A DNA stretch of 64,000 nucleotides from Citrifermentans bremense (GCF_014218275.1 NZ_AP023213.1:3450001-3514000), one strand, 5' to 3'. Counted from the stretch's first letter, positions 1-8,133 are shown. The notes: a model not told the origin generated them from the letters alone. Program-made: numbers and translations.

Positions 1-885
1 GCGGGTCCTCGCCTTTTCCATGGTCTCGGCCCAGGCGTGGTCAACCTCCTCGGTCCAGAAGTCCTTGCGGCGGGTGCGGGCGTTGCCCCAGTTGAAGTTC
101 TCGGTGTGCCACTTCTCGTCGTGGACCTTCATCTCCTGCGGGCTGCCAAGCCCTGCCAGGATCGGCATCACGTCGGGGATCGGGTTGTCCTCGCGGTGCT
201 TGATGTAGTCGAGCACCTCGCCGCAGAGGTCGTTGAACTCCTTAGGCTTGGCGACGCAGAGGTCCTTGGTGCCGCGAACAACAACCGCCTTGACCCCCTT
301 GTCCCCCATCACGGCTCCGATGCCGCCGCGGGAGGCGGAGGATCTACCCTGCTCGATGGATGCGTAGAAGACCCGGTTCTCGCCGGCGAGGCCGATGGCC
401 GCGACCTGTGCTCTCGGCTCGTTCAGCTCCTTCTTGATGAGCTCGGCGGTCTCGATGGCCCCCTTCCCTTTCAGGTGCGAGGCGTCGCGGATCTCAACCT
501 TGTCGTTGTTGATGTAGAGATAGACGAGGCTTTGCGACTTGCCGCGCAGGACCACCTTGTCGTACCCCGCGTACTTCAATTCCGGCGCCCAGAAACCTCC
601 CATCATCGAGAAGGCCATGAGCTTAGTCTGCGGAGAGATGGTGGAGACTATGGTGCGGTTGCACCCGGTGGCCGGCGTTCCGCACAGAAGGCCGGCGGCG
701 AAAATAAGAAGGTTGTCCGGAGAAAAGGCGTCGACGTCAGCCGGGACGCGGTCCCACAGAAGCTTGGCGTTGGTCCCTAAGCCGCCCAAGTAAAGCTCGG
801 TGTCCTTGGGATCGGTCGCCACCCTCTCGATGTTCCCCTTGGTCAGGTCGACTTCCAGCACGTATCCTGTCTCTGCATACCTCAT
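1..885 (-). CDS. bamB: Benzoyl-CoA reductase active-site subunit BamB (partial, N-terminal 295 residues)
   Basis: This is the tungsten-pterin, aldehyde-ferredoxin-oxidoreductase-family subunit that reduces benzoyl-CoA to cyclohexa-1,5-diene-1-carbonyl-CoA in strict anaerobes, as part of the large cytoplasmic Bam complex. The visible part starts MRYAETGYVLEVDLTKG and contains the AOR N-terminal cofactor-binding domain (GGLGTNAKLLWDR, then the SMMGGFWAPELKYAGYDK stretch), closely matching my memory of G. metallireducens BamB rather than general AORs. The ATG at 885 is preceded by an AAGGGG ribosome site. The C-terminal half, with the Fe-S cysteines, lies beyond the left edge. It is transcribed in the same direction as bamA, 141 bp downstream of it, and has its own operator-like site at 956-971. 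Confidence 0.9.
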   Translation of the reverse strand, partial: MRYAETGYVLEVDLTKGNIERVATDPKDTELYLGGLGTNAKLLWDRVPADVDAFSPDNLLIFAAGLLCGTPATGCNRTIVSTISPQTKLMAFSMMGGFWAPELKYAGYDKVVLRGKSQSLVYLYINNDKVEIRDASHLKGKGAIETAELIKKELNEPRAQVAAIGLAGENRVFYASIEQGRSSASRGGIGAVMGDKGVKAVVVRGTKDLCVAKPKEFNDLCGEVLDYIKHREDNPIPDVMPILAGLGSPQEMKVHDEKWHTENFNWGNARTRRKDFWTEEVDHAWAETMEKARTR

Positions 886-955
886 ATAGTTACCCCTTGG
901 TGGTTACCTTGAGTTCGGGCTCCGACGATCGGGACCGATGCCGTTTGCGGCATAA

Positions 956-971
956 AAGTACTTTTTTACCA
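956..971 (-). promoter_or_regulatory. Operator-like site upstream of bamB (TGGTA-N6-TACTT)
   Basis: Read on the minus strand this is TGGTAAAAAAGTACTT, the same 16-bp layout found upstream of bamA, bamQ and three regulator genes. It sits in the bamA-bamB gap, about 70 bp before the bamB start, so bamB probably has a promoter separate from bamA. I see no strong -35/-10 pair here. Confidence 0.55.
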
Positions 972-1026
972 TTTTGAAGCGTGCCGCGGAGAGCTCGCGC
1001 ACCGCCGCGGCACATCTTGATCCGCC

Positions 1027-2172
1027 TTACCTCTGCGCTCCCGGCATCAGGCTTTCCACGAGCTCCTCGGTCCACGGGGTCCCGACGGCGAGTCCCTGGC
1101 GCAGCTTCACGAATTCGATCTCGCGGCCGGTCTCCTTGGTCCCCTCGTTGAAGGCCCTGAAGCCGGTGCGCGCCTCGTTCATCATGTTGAGCGCGAGCCA
1201 CGCCCTGGAGTTCTCCTTGTTGGCGTTCCAGGCGTTCAACTTCGGCTTCCTCAGTTCTTCCAGGCTCTTGGTCATGCACTCGGGGAAGGTGTCGATCAGC
1301 TTGGCGCAGAGCTCCTCCACCTTCTGGTCCAGCATGGAGAGGTCGATCTCCCCTTCCTTGATCAGCGCCAGACCTTCCTTGAACTGGGTCCCGGTCCTGA
1401 ACTCGCCGTGGATGACGCGGCCGTACTCGTCGATGAACTTGTCGGTGACGACGGTGGGGTTCGGGACGAACTTGCCGTCGATCTTGAGCGCCGGAACCAC
1501 GTCGGCGATGATCCCCAGACGCGCCGCCTTGTGGGCGGAGAACGGCTCGCAAAGCGTGCCGGAGACCATGGCCTGCTCGCAGCCGATCATGACCGGGAGA
1601 AAATCGGTGGCGCCGCCGATGGCCGCGGAGCCGTGCTTGGGGCCGGCCTGGCCGAAGTTGGCAAGATCGTGCGCGACGGAGAAGTCGCAGGCCATGCCGA
1701 TCTCCTGACCGCCACCGATCCTCATCCCGTTGACCCTGCAGACGACCGGCTTGTCGCACCCAAGGATGGCGGAAACCATGTCGTTGAAGAGCCTCATGTA
1801 CTGGCGGTACTCCTGCGGGTTGCCCGCGTAGTACTCGGCGTACTCCTTGGTATTGCCGCCGGTGCAAAATGCCTTCTCCCCCACGCCGGTAAAGACCACG
1901 GCGCTTACCTCGCGGTCGACGGAAGCGCGGCGGAAGGCCAGGATGGTCGCCTTCACCATGTCGGTGGTATAGGAGTTGAACTGCTTGGGGTTGTTGAAGA
2001 TGATCCAGGCGTTGTACAGCCCCTGCACCCGGCTTCCGTCCTTTCTCTTCGCGGGACGCTTCTCGTACTTCACCATCCCGTCGCACAGGCTCTCCACCTC
2101 GCGGTCGATCAGGTTGTGATCGATCAGATGGGACGGTGCGGTTCTCTTGATGATCTCGTCGGTAGTTGCCAC
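1027..2172 (-). CDS. bamA: 6-oxocyclohex-1-ene-1-carbonyl-CoA hydrolase BamA
   Basis: This ring-opening hydrolase of the benzoyl-CoA pathway adds water to 6-oxocyclohexene-carbonyl-CoA and cleaves the ring, giving 3-hydroxypimelyl-CoA. The 381-residue protein is a crotonase-fold enzyme longer than ordinary enoyl-CoA hydratases, as expected for BamA. It shows the family stretches NAWIIFNNPKQFNSYTT, GEKAFCTGGNTKEYAEYY (oxyanion-hole region), NGMRIGGGQEIGMACDFS and FGQAGPKHGSAAIGGATDF. The ATG at 2172 follows an AAGGGGGAAG ribosome site. A sigma-70 promoter at 2234-2262 with an operator over its -10 lies directly upstream. bamB follows in the same direction. Confidence 0.95.
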   Translation of the reverse strand: MATTDEIIKRTAPSHLIDHNLIDREVESLCDGMVKYEKRPAKRKDGSRVQGLYNAWIIFNNPKQFNSYTTDMVKATILAFRRASVDREVSAVVFTGVGEKAFCTGGNTKEYAEYYAGNPQEYRQYMRLFNDMVSAILGCDKPVVCRVNGMRIGGGQEIGMACDFSVAHDLANFGQAGPKHGSAAIGGATDFLPVMIGCEQAMVSGTLCEPFSAHKAARLGIIADVVPALKIDGKFVPNPTVVTDKFIDEYGRVIHGEFRTGTQFKEGLALIKEGEIDLSMLDQKVEELCAKLIDTFPECMTKSLEELRKPKLNAWNANKENSRAWLALNMMNEARTGFRAFNEGTKETGREIEFVKLRQGLAVGTPWTEELVESLMPGAQR

Positions 2173-2233
2173 GGCTTCCCCCTTAACTTCTTTGTATGGT
2201 TTGAGTTGCGCGTCAGATTTCTATTTGAGTAAA

Positions 2234-2262
2234 TAAGTACTTTAATACCACTTTTCTGTCAA
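2234..2262 (-). promoter_or_regulatory. bamA promoter with overlapping operator
   Basis: On the minus strand a perfect -35 TTGACA (2262-2257) is followed after 17 bp by TACTTA (2239-2234). The 16-bp site TGGTATTAAAGTACTT (2250-2235) covers the spacer end and most of the -10, the position expected for a repressor site. The bamQ promoter has the same arrangement and shares the TACTTATTTAC string. Confidence 0.7.
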
Positions 2263-2278
2263 GAAAAAAACTGCTGTT

Positions 2279-2737
2279 TTAGGAAAATACAAAATCGTCC
2301 AGCTGCAGGTAACCAGCGTGGTCCATCACGACGCCGGGGGCGCCCTTCTCGAAGGCACGGCGCAGCTCCGGCGGGATCTCCACCTTTTGCAGGGTTTTGG
2401 CGTCGACCAGCACCCGGACCGTCTCGGCCGAGGCGATCACCGCGTCTTTTCCGGCGCTCCTGAAGTCGGTGACGATGGTGAGCGAACTGTTTCCCACCTC
2501 CTTCACCGCCACCGATATCTCCAGGACCTCGTCGAAGCGCGCCGGGGAGCGCCACTGCACGTTCTGGCTCACCAGCATGAAATCGAGGTCTCCCTGCAAC
2601 AGGTCCCACCCCGCGAGCGTCCTCAGGAATTCCGTGGTAGCCAAACCCGCGTAGTTGGCGTAGTTCGCGTTGTAGACCACCTTCTGCGCGTCGCACTCGT
2701 AGTAGCGGACCCTGAGATAGTATCGAAACTGTTCCAT
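2279..2737 (-). CDS. Acyl-CoA thioesterase, 4-hydroxybenzoyl-CoA thioesterase (hotdog) family
   Basis: This is a 152-residue single hotdog-fold protein. Near its start is YECDAQKVVYNANYANY, the D-x-x-x-V-V-Y helix motif of the YbgC/4-hydroxybenzoyl-CoA thioesterase family, whose Asp is catalytic. It probably hydrolyses an acyl- or aroyl-CoA in the cytoplasm; beside bamA it could release trapped CoA from dead-end aromatic CoA esters, which is inference. I chose ATG 2737 because it follows a GGAAAAGG-type ribosome site; the longer frame to 2848 runs into the promoter region. A possible -35 TTGACC lies at 2848-2843, and a half operator TGGTA at 2821-2825 overlaps the likely -10. Confidence 0.8.
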   Translation of the reverse strand: MEQFRYYLRVRYYECDAQKVVYNANYANYAGLATTEFLRTLAGWDLLQGDLDFMLVSQNVQWRSPARFDEVLEISVAVKEVGNSSLTIVTDFRSAGKDAVIASAETVRVLVDAKTLQKVEIPPELRRAFEKGAPGVVMDHAGYLQLDDFVFS

Positions 2738-2906
2738 GACCACCCCGCCTTTTCCTCGCCCCCGGCTCAACCGGCAGCCGCCTCGACATTTATCAGAACA
2801 ACGTTTCAATTGCGTTAAATTGGTATCACTATGCCGAATTAGGGTCAAGAAAAAATAACATATGCAAGATATTTCCCAGGTAACGCTTGCGAACTTCCTG
2901 CCTTCA

Positions 2907-2922
2907 TGGTACTAAATTACCA
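2907..2922. promoter_or_regulatory. Perfect operator palindrome TGGTA-N6-TACCA between thioesterase and GNAT/Rrf2 genes
   Basis: TGGTACTAAATTACCA is a perfect inverted repeat of TGGTA/TACCA with a 6-bp spacer. It lies in the divergent gap between the leftward thioesterase gene and the rightward GNAT-Rrf2 pair, about 106 bp before the GNAT start. It belongs to the motif family described for bamA and bamQ and may mark autoregulation of the Rrf2 gene. Confidence 0.6.
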
Positions 2923-3027
2923 ATTTCCACTCCCCCAAGAGCGGGGACCAATCCCAACAGCGATCAGCCGCCTCCCCGGCCGGGGGGAGCGCCTTGCGGC
3001 GCACGGCAATCGCGAGCGAGTCGAGAA

Positions 3028-3468
3028 ATGAGCAAGATAACCATCAGGGACGCCATTCCAAGCGACTTGGAAGCCATCATCGCTTTGGACCGGACGCCCA
3101 ACGAGGACAAGACGGGGTACTGGCAGAGCATCTTCCAGCATTACGTGGTGGCTGGACGTCCGGACCGGGTCTTCCTTGTCGCGCAAGAAGGGAAGTCGCC
3201 GGTTGGCTTCATCATCGGCGAGGTCCGTGCCTGGGAGTTCGGCTCCCCCCCCTGCGGCTGGGTGTTCGCCCTCAGGGTGTCCCATACCACCCGCGAAGGC
3301 GGGATCGGCACCAGGATGTTCACCGAGATCTGCCAGCGCCTGAAAAAGGCCGGCGTGGACACGGTGCGCACCATGGTGGACATCGACAACAAGCTCACCC
3401 TCTCATTCTTCCGCGGCATGGGGATGCGGACCGGGCGCTACGTCGAGCTGGAAAAACGAATCGACTGA
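3028..3468 (+). CDS. GNAT-family N-acetyltransferase
   Basis: This 146-residue protein spans one GNAT domain: an N-terminal ITIRDAIPSDLEAIIALD strand-helix, a central LRVSHTTREGGIGTRMF region that is the acetyl-CoA pyrophosphate-binding loop (R/Q-x-x-G-x-G/A type), and a C-terminal SFFRGMGMRTGRYVELEK strand. Substrate is unknown. I chose ATG 3028 because the domain starts there; the frame open from 2887 has a low-complexity N-terminus and crosses the operator. The Rrf2 gene follows after 35 bp in the same direction, so the two are probably cotranscribed and the acetyltransferase may be linked to regulation of aromatic metabolism. Confidence 0.8.
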   Translation: MSKITIRDAIPSDLEAIIALDRTPNEDKTGYWQSIFQHYVVAGRPDRVFLVAQEGKSPVGFIIGEVRAWEFGSPPCGWVFALRVSHTTREGGIGTRMFTEICQRLKKAGVDTVRTMVDIDNKLTLSFFRGMGMRTGRYVELEKRID

Positions 3469-3503
3469 CGGCGCCCCGGCGCCTGCATTGGAGCGAGACG
3501 ATC

Positions 3504-3968
3504 ATGAAGCTAAACAAGGCAAGCCTTTTCGCGCTTATCTCAGTCCTGGAGCTGGCCAGCGACCCTGAGCGGCAGCTTTCCACCTCCGACATCGCCGACA
3601 AGTACGGCATCTCTTCGCACCACCTGGCCAAGGTGATGCGCAACCTCGTGCACCAGGGTGTGGTCCAGGCGATGCGCGGCGTAGGGGGCGGCTACCGCTT
3701 CGCCGGCAACGTGAACCGCACCACCTTGCTGGACATCATCCAGCTCTTCGAGACCCTGGAGAGCGAACTCGACCTCCCCCACTGGAACAAGGCGGCGGAG
3801 CCGGTGGTCTCGGAGCTGCACAGCGTGACCAACGAGATCGACACGGTCACCCGCGCCATCCTCGACACCATAACCCTGGCCACGGTGCTGAAGAACACGC
3901 GGGCGACCGGCGAGGGAGCGGCGGAGGCAAGCCCGCCGGGCAGGGCCTCCAAAACGGCTGCAGGTTGA
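3504..3968 (+). CDS. Rrf2-family transcriptional regulator (candidate BgeR)
   Basis: The 154-residue protein has an N-terminal winged helix typical of Rrf2 proteins: MKLNKASLFALISVLELA, then TSDIADKYGISSHHLAKVMRNL, and the wing VQAMRGVGGGYRFAGN. It contains no cysteine at all, so it cannot bind the Fe-S cluster that IscR or NsrR use; sensing must be of another kind. An Rrf2-family repressor of bamA named BgeR has been described in Geobacter bemidjiensis; family and position near bamA make this a good candidate orthologue, but I cannot align them here. The start follows a GGAG ribosome site. The C-terminal 25 residues are low-complexity Ala/Gly/Pro. Confidence 0.8.
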   Translation: MKLNKASLFALISVLELASDPERQLSTSDIADKYGISSHHLAKVMRNLVHQGVVQAMRGVGGGYRFAGNVNRTTLLDIIQLFETLESELDLPHWNKAAEPVVSELHSVTNEIDTVTRAILDTITLATVLKNTRATGEGAAEASPPGRASKTAAG

Positions 3969-4284
3969 GCGGGGCTTCCCGCCCCCTCGACCGCTCTCAT
4001 CCGACCCCATCAATTGTCGGCGCAGGTCTGGCTGCCTCATAAGTTCCCTCCAGCTCCCCGCTCTCCTTCCCCCGGAGGGGGGAGGACGGCGCCGTCCCCC
4101 TCCCTGCCCCTCCCCCTCCGGGGGCGGGGACTCTGTTTTTCGGTTCCCAAGCTCCGGCTTTTCCTGGTTCCCAAGCTCCAGCTTCGCATAAGGGTACCTC
4201 TGCCCACAGCTCTGCACGAGACCTCGCGTCCCCCCCTTTGCAAAGGGGGGACAGGGGGGATTTGCCTCTGATGAACCAGGTTTG
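3969..4284. repeat. Intergenic region with G+C-rich inverted repeats (dispersed repeat copy A)
   Basis: No gene is seen here. The stretch holds a C-rich hairpin near 4109-4132, an imperfect tandem repeat of GGTTCCCAAGCTCC (about 4140-4185), and from about 4208 to 4266 a copy of a dispersed element with the order TGCACGAGACC, then CCCCCCTTTGCAAAGGGGGG, then ACAGGGGGGATTTGC. Other copies occur near 17200, 24400 and 35070. It lies between the 3' ends of the Rrf2 and CoA-transferase genes. Confidence 0.7.
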
Positions 4285-5598
4285 CTAGATCCTGTTCATC
4301 CTTCTTGCCGCTTCCATCAGTTCGCCGCGGAAGTCCGGGTGCGCCACGTTGATCAGGTTCATGGCGCGCTGCTTCGCCGTCTGCCCCCTGAGCTTGGCGA
4401 CGCCGAACTCGGTCACCACGTGGTCCACGTCGTTCTTGCTGGTGGTGACCGACGCTCCCGCGGTGAGCGTCGGCACGATACAGGAGATGGCGCCGTTTTT
4501 CGCGGTGGAGGCTGTGGTGATGAAGGCTTTGCCGCCGCGCGACCTGTTGGCGCCGCGGGCGAAGTCCGCCTGCCCGCCGGTCCCGCTCCACTGCAGGTGA
4601 CCGAACGATTCGGAGCAGCACTGCCCTAAGAGGTCGACCTGGATGGTGGCGTTGATGGCGACCACGTTGTCGATGCTCCCTATCACGGCCGGGTCGTTCA
4701 CGTAGTCGACCGGGTGCATCTCGATCATCGGGTTTTCGTGCATGAAGTCGAACAGGCGCTTGGTCCCGAGCGCAAAGGTAGCCAGGGCCTTGCCGCGGTG
4801 GATGGTCTTTCTGGAGTTGTTGACCGCGCCGGCCAGCATCAGGTCCACGATCCCGTCGGACATGAGCTCGGTGTGCACGCCGAGATCCTTCTTGCTCAAA
4901 AGCGCGCGGGTGACCGCGTTGGGGATGCCTCCCCAGCCAAGCTGCAGGCAGGAGCCGTCGGGGACCATCTCGGCGAGGTACCCGCCGATGGCCTCCTCGA
5001 CCGGGGAGATTTTGGGAATCTCCAGCTCCTTGAGCGGCTCGTGGCACTCGATGATGTGGTCCACCTCGGAGATGTGGATATGGCAGTTGCCGTGGGTGCG
5101 CGGCGCGTGCGGATTGACCTGCACCACCACCTTCTCCGCCTTCTTCACCGCCTCCATGGTGTAGCCTACCGACAGGCTGCAGGTGAAGTAACCGTACTCG
5201 TCCATCGGGGAGACCACGGTTCCGGCAACGTCGACCGGCCAGTACTCGCGCAGCAACTTGGGCACCTCGTGGAAGTGGTTCGGGACGAAGTCCGCCCACC
5301 CCTTCTGCACCGCCTCGCGGGAGACGTGGCTGGTGAACCATGCGTTGACCTTGATGTGCGGGGTCGAGTCCTCGGTGAAGTAGTCAGGGCAGAGATGATG
5401 CTGCTGGTTGACCACCACCCCCTCGAGCTCACGCTTTCGTGCCGCGAGCGCCTTGACGAACAAGGTCGGCTCGCCTACGCCCAGTGGAAAGCAGAGGTGA
5501 TCTCCCGATTTGACAATGGTGGCAGCTTCGGCAGCCGAGCAGAGTTTTTGCCGGTATTCCTGTTCGAAGTTGCTTTTTGCAAGGGCGATGGTATTCAC
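4285..5598 (-). CDS. bct: Acyl-CoA:carboxylate CoA-transferase, candidate succinyl-CoA:benzoate CoA-transferase
   Basis: The 437-residue protein belongs to the acetyl-CoA hydrolase/transferase (Cat1, 4-hydroxybutyrate CoA-transferase) family. The probable catalytic glutamate is Glu244 in GVHTELMSDG, by analogy with 4-hydroxybutyrate CoA-transferase, and the C-terminus has the family VVTEFGVAKLRGQTAKQR stretch. G. metallireducens activates benzoate with a succinyl-CoA:benzoate CoA-transferase (Bct) of this family; position beside bam genes suggests the same role, but acetate or another acid cannot be excluded. I chose the GTG at 5598 because a perfect AGGAGG lies at the right distance; an upstream extension to 5814 would run through the promoter. 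A sigma-54 promoter lies about 70 bp upstream. Confidence 0.7.
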   Translation of the reverse strand: MNTIALAKSNFEQEYRQKLCSAAEAATIVKSGDHLCFPLGVGEPTLFVKALAARKRELEGVVVNQQHHLCPDYFTEDSTPHIKVNAWFTSHVSREAVQKGWADFVPNHFHEVPKLLREYWPVDVAGTVVSPMDEYGYFTCSLSVGYTMEAVKKAEKVVVQVNPHAPRTHGNCHIHISEVDHIIECHEPLKELEIPKISPVEEAIGGYLAEMVPDGSCLQLGWGGIPNAVTRALLSKKDLGVHTELMSDGIVDLMLAGAVNNSRKTIHRGKALATFALGTKRLFDFMHENPMIEMHPVDYVNDPAVIGSIDNVVAINATIQVDLLGQCCSESFGHLQWSGTGGQADFARGANRSRGGKAFITTASTAKNGAISCIVPTLTAGASVTTSKNDVDHVVTEFGVAKLRGQTAKQRAMNLINVAHPDFRGELMEAARRMNRI

Positions 5599-5667
5599 GG
5601 GTGCTTCCTCCTGTTTGTGGTTGTTGTGTGCGGCCTGGCCCGCAGGCGGCTTCTGGAGGAGGTTAAT

Positions 5668-5684
5668 AGCAACTTGGATACCAA
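5668..5684 (-). promoter_or_regulatory. Sigma-54 promoter of the CoA-transferase gene
   Basis: On the minus strand TTGGTATCCAAGTTGCT has GG and GC exactly 10 bp apart, as in the -24/-12 consensus. It would give a leader of roughly 60 nt before the GTG at 5598. Sixteen of its 17 bases recur upstream of the MFS carrier at 52308-52324. A gene for a sigma-54 activator lies just upstream, at 6166-7944. Confidence 0.7.
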
Positions 5685-5792
5685 AATATGGTTTTCCTGA
5701 ATGAAACAAAAACAAAACTGACAAAGGCGCGTAAAACCAGCAAAACGATGTTCGTCTAATTGCGGATTGGTTGAAAACAAAGACGTCCCCGC

Positions 5793-5899
5793 TGTAAACG
5801 ATTGTTGACGCCAACAGGCGACACTTATTACCTGCCCACGCAATTTCCGATACTTACAGCTGTAAACAGCACCTGGTTATTGTATACAAATCGTTTACA
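5793..5899. promoter_or_regulatory. Candidate upstream activator sites for the sigma-54 promoter
   Basis: TGTAAACGATT at 5793-5803 is matched by its exact reverse complement AATCGTTTACA at 5889-5899. Between them is the near-palindrome GCTGTAAACAGC (5859-5870). A separate palindrome TGTATACA lies at 5881-5888. The set lies about 110-230 bp upstream of the -24/-12 element, the usual distance for enhancer-binding proteins. The rest of the 5599-6165 gap shows no credible gene. Confidence 0.5.
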
Positions 5900-6165
5900 C
5901 GGAAAAAATCACGTTAATGCACAACAAAAACTGGAGTTTCGGGGGGGCGAGGTGAGATCGGAAAATCCGTAATGCCTGCGGCGAGAAATAACGTCGTTAG
6001 TCGCAGATGATAGATAGTGGAATCCCACCTTTCCCTGCGGGCGGGAGTTATGGGTGGGGGGGCAGGGGCCGGGATAGGGAGAGCAGGAAACGGCCTGATC
6101 CATTTAGTGCGAACAGCGGAGACCTGCTGACAAGGGGGCGGTGCGGGGGCGAACGATCACTGGAC

Positions 6166-7944
6166 TCAGTGGTCGGACGCGTCGTCGTGATGCTTCTTCT
6201 GCAGCTTCTTGTACAGCCATTGCCTGGAGATGCCGAGGAGGTCTGCGGCCTGCAGCTTGTTGCCGTTGCAAAACTGGATCGCGGCCTCCACCAGCAGCTT
6301 CTCGAACTCCTCGACGATGGCGGGAAGCGGCTTGCTCCCAAGCCTTGCGCGCAGATAGGGGCCGATATCGTGCGGGATGCCGGCGTTGCCGTCCCCGAGC
6401 ATCCTGGAGAGCTGCTCCGGTAGGTGGTCCTTGAGGATGAGAGGACCGGTCACCACGTTGAAGGCGCTCTCTATCACGTTGCGCAGTTCCCTCACGTTTC
6501 CCGGCCAGTCGTAGTGCATGACGACGTCGCGGGCCTCCAGGCTCAGTCCCTGGACCTCCAGCCCGAACTCCTCGTTGAACTGCTGGATGAAATTTATGCT
6601 GAGGGCGCGGATGTCCTCCTTGCGCTCCCTGAGCGCGGGGATGCAAAGCGTCACCACCTTGAGGCGATAGTAGAGGTCCTGCCGGAACTTACCCTCCCGC
6701 ACCAGGGCCTCCAGATTGCTGTTGGTCGCGGCGACCACCCTCACGTCGACCGTTTTCGGCGCGTTGCTCCCCAGCGGCGTCAGCTCCCTCTCCTGCAGGA
6801 CCCGCAGCATCTTTGCCTGCATGTAAAGCGGCATGTCGCCGATTTCGTCCAGGAAGATGGTCCCCAGGTGCGCCTGCTCGAATTTCCCCAGCTGCCCCCC
6901 TTTCCTGGCCCCGGTGAAGGCCCCCTCGGCGTAGCCGAACAGTTCGGATTCCAGCAGATGCTCGGGGATCGCGGCGCAGTTGACCTTGACGAACTGGGCG
7001 TAGCGGCGGTTGCTGGCGGCATGGATAGCGTGGGCGAAAAGCTCCTTCCCGGTCCCGCTCTCCCCCAGAAGAAGGATGTTCGAGTTCTTGGAGGCCACCC
7101 GCAGCAAAGACTCCTTCAGGTCCTGCATCTTCTTGCTCTGCCCGACGATGCTGTTCACGTCGTAGCGCGACATCGATTCCTTACGCGCCACGCTCCCGGC
7201 CGCCGCGCGCGTCTCGGAAGCGCCCTGCAGCCGGTTCGCGATCAGGGTGATCTCGCGGATGTCCTTGAACAGGATCTTGCCGACCCCCCCGATGACCTGG
7301 CCATCCTTGACGATAGGGTAGAGCGAGGCGTAGACCTGCTTGCCGTTCAGGTAATGGGTGATGCCGATTTGGGGGGTGGCGCTTTCCATCACCGCGGGCA
7401 GTTTAGAGGACTGGGAGTTGGGGTAGGCTTCGCTGACATGCTTGCCGATGATGGCGTGGGGGGTGGTGTCGAGGATGTCAGCGAAGGCCTGGTTCACCAT
7501 GACCACCACCCCTTCCCGGTCCACGATTACGATGCCGTCGTAGTTGAGATCGAGGGAGGTGCTCCCCGACTGCAAGAGGGCCTTCAAATCGATGGAGGGA
7601 TCGGAGAGCTGTTCCGGGAGGAGCCGCAGGACGGACAAAATACCCCCCACCAGCTGGTCGGACTCCATGGATGGGAGGAAGTCGCAGGCCAGGCGCCTCT
7701 TGCCCACCTGCAGCGCCTGGTTGTTGAAGACGGTGCCGCTTTTCATCAGGGTGCTGAGCTCGGAGAGATCCGCCACCTCGTCGAGCCTGCGCCCCAGGAG
7801 GCTCTCCACGGGCATGCCGATGAGATCGGCGGCGGCCGCGTCGAGGTAGGAGATGCCGAGGTCGGCGTCCAGCCTCACGATTCCGGAAGCGTTGCCGCAG
7901 CCGGTTCTCCCATCGAGCTCCGTTATTTCAGCGACCTGCACCAT
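6166..7944 (-). CDS. Sigma-54-dependent transcriptional activator with two PAS domains
   Basis: The 592-residue enhancer-binding protein has two PAS domains (about residues 18-110 and 127-230), an AAA+ sigma-54 interaction domain with Walker A LLLGESGTGK (291-300) and the sigma-54-contacting loop GAFTGA (341-346), and a C-terminal Fis-type helix-turn-helix (about 550-585, NGNKLQAADLLGISRQWLYKK). There is no receiver domain, so it probably responds to a small ligand or redox state bound by PAS rather than to a kinase. ATG 7944 has an AAGAAGG ribosome site; a TTG 39 bp upstream is a less likely start. The adjacent sigma-54 promoter at 5668-5684 is its most obvious target. Confidence 0.9.
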   Translation of the reverse strand: MVQVAEITELDGRTGCGNASGIVRLDADLGISYLDAAAADLIGMPVESLLGRRLDEVADLSELSTLMKSGTVFNNQALQVGKRRLACDFLPSMESDQLVGGILSVLRLLPEQLSDPSIDLKALLQSGSTSLDLNYDGIVIVDREGVVVMVNQAFADILDTTPHAIIGKHVSEAYPNSQSSKLPAVMESATPQIGITHYLNGKQVYASLYPIVKDGQVIGGVGKILFKDIREITLIANRLQGASETRAAAGSVARKESMSRYDVNSIVGQSKKMQDLKESLLRVASKNSNILLLGESGTGKELFAHAIHAASNRRYAQFVKVNCAAIPEHLLESELFGYAEGAFTGARKGGQLGKFEQAHLGTIFLDEIGDMPLYMQAKMLRVLQERELTPLGSNAPKTVDVRVVAATNSNLEALVREGKFRQDLYYRLKVVTLCIPALRERKEDIRALSINFIQQFNEEFGLEVQGLSLEARDVVMHYDWPGNVRELRNVIESAFNVVTGPLILKDHLPEQLSRMLGDGNAGIPHDIGPYLRARLGSKPLPAIVEEFEKLLVEAAIQFCNGNKLQAADLLGISRQWLYKKLQKKHHDDASDH

Positions 7945-8083
7945 AAGCGCCTTCTTTCTCTGTTTTGCTGTGACTACTGCCAAAGACCTAGTCTCCCGTC
8001 GCCTTGCGGTAGGTGCAGTGGTCCCCCGTGATGGGAGGAGGGAGACTGGAAACGGTCTGGTTTTTAGGCCATTAAGAGCTTTT

Positions 8084-8091
8084 TGTATACA
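8084..8091. promoter_or_regulatory. TGTATACA palindrome upstream of the sigma-54 activator gene
   Basis: This 8-bp palindrome in a short A/T-rich stretch lies about 140 bp before the activator start. The same 8 bp occurs at 5881-5888 upstream of the CoA-transferase. It could be a site for a GntR-type or other dimeric regulator; two short matches are weak evidence. The rest of the 7945-8133 gap shows nothing else. Confidence 0.25.
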
Positions 8092-8133
8092 TGAAATCTG
8101 CTATTCCCGTCAACACATCCATCACAGCCGGGG

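Noticed and set aside
2887-3027. N-terminal extension of the GNAT protein
   Set aside because: It crosses the operator palindrome and is Pro/Gly-rich with no domain match; ATG 3028 fits the fold.
4208-4266. CRISPR or insertion-sequence origin for the G+C-rich repeats
   Set aside because: Units are dispersed with no regular spacers and no transposase gene is linked to any copy.
4014-4271. Open frame across the Rrf2/CoA-transferase gap
   Set aside because: It is made of repeat sequence (Pro/Leu/Gly-rich) and has no ribosome site.
5668-5684. Counting TGGTA at the CoA-transferase promoter as another bam-type operator
   Set aside because: The second half-site is missing and the bases are explained by the sigma-54 -24 element.
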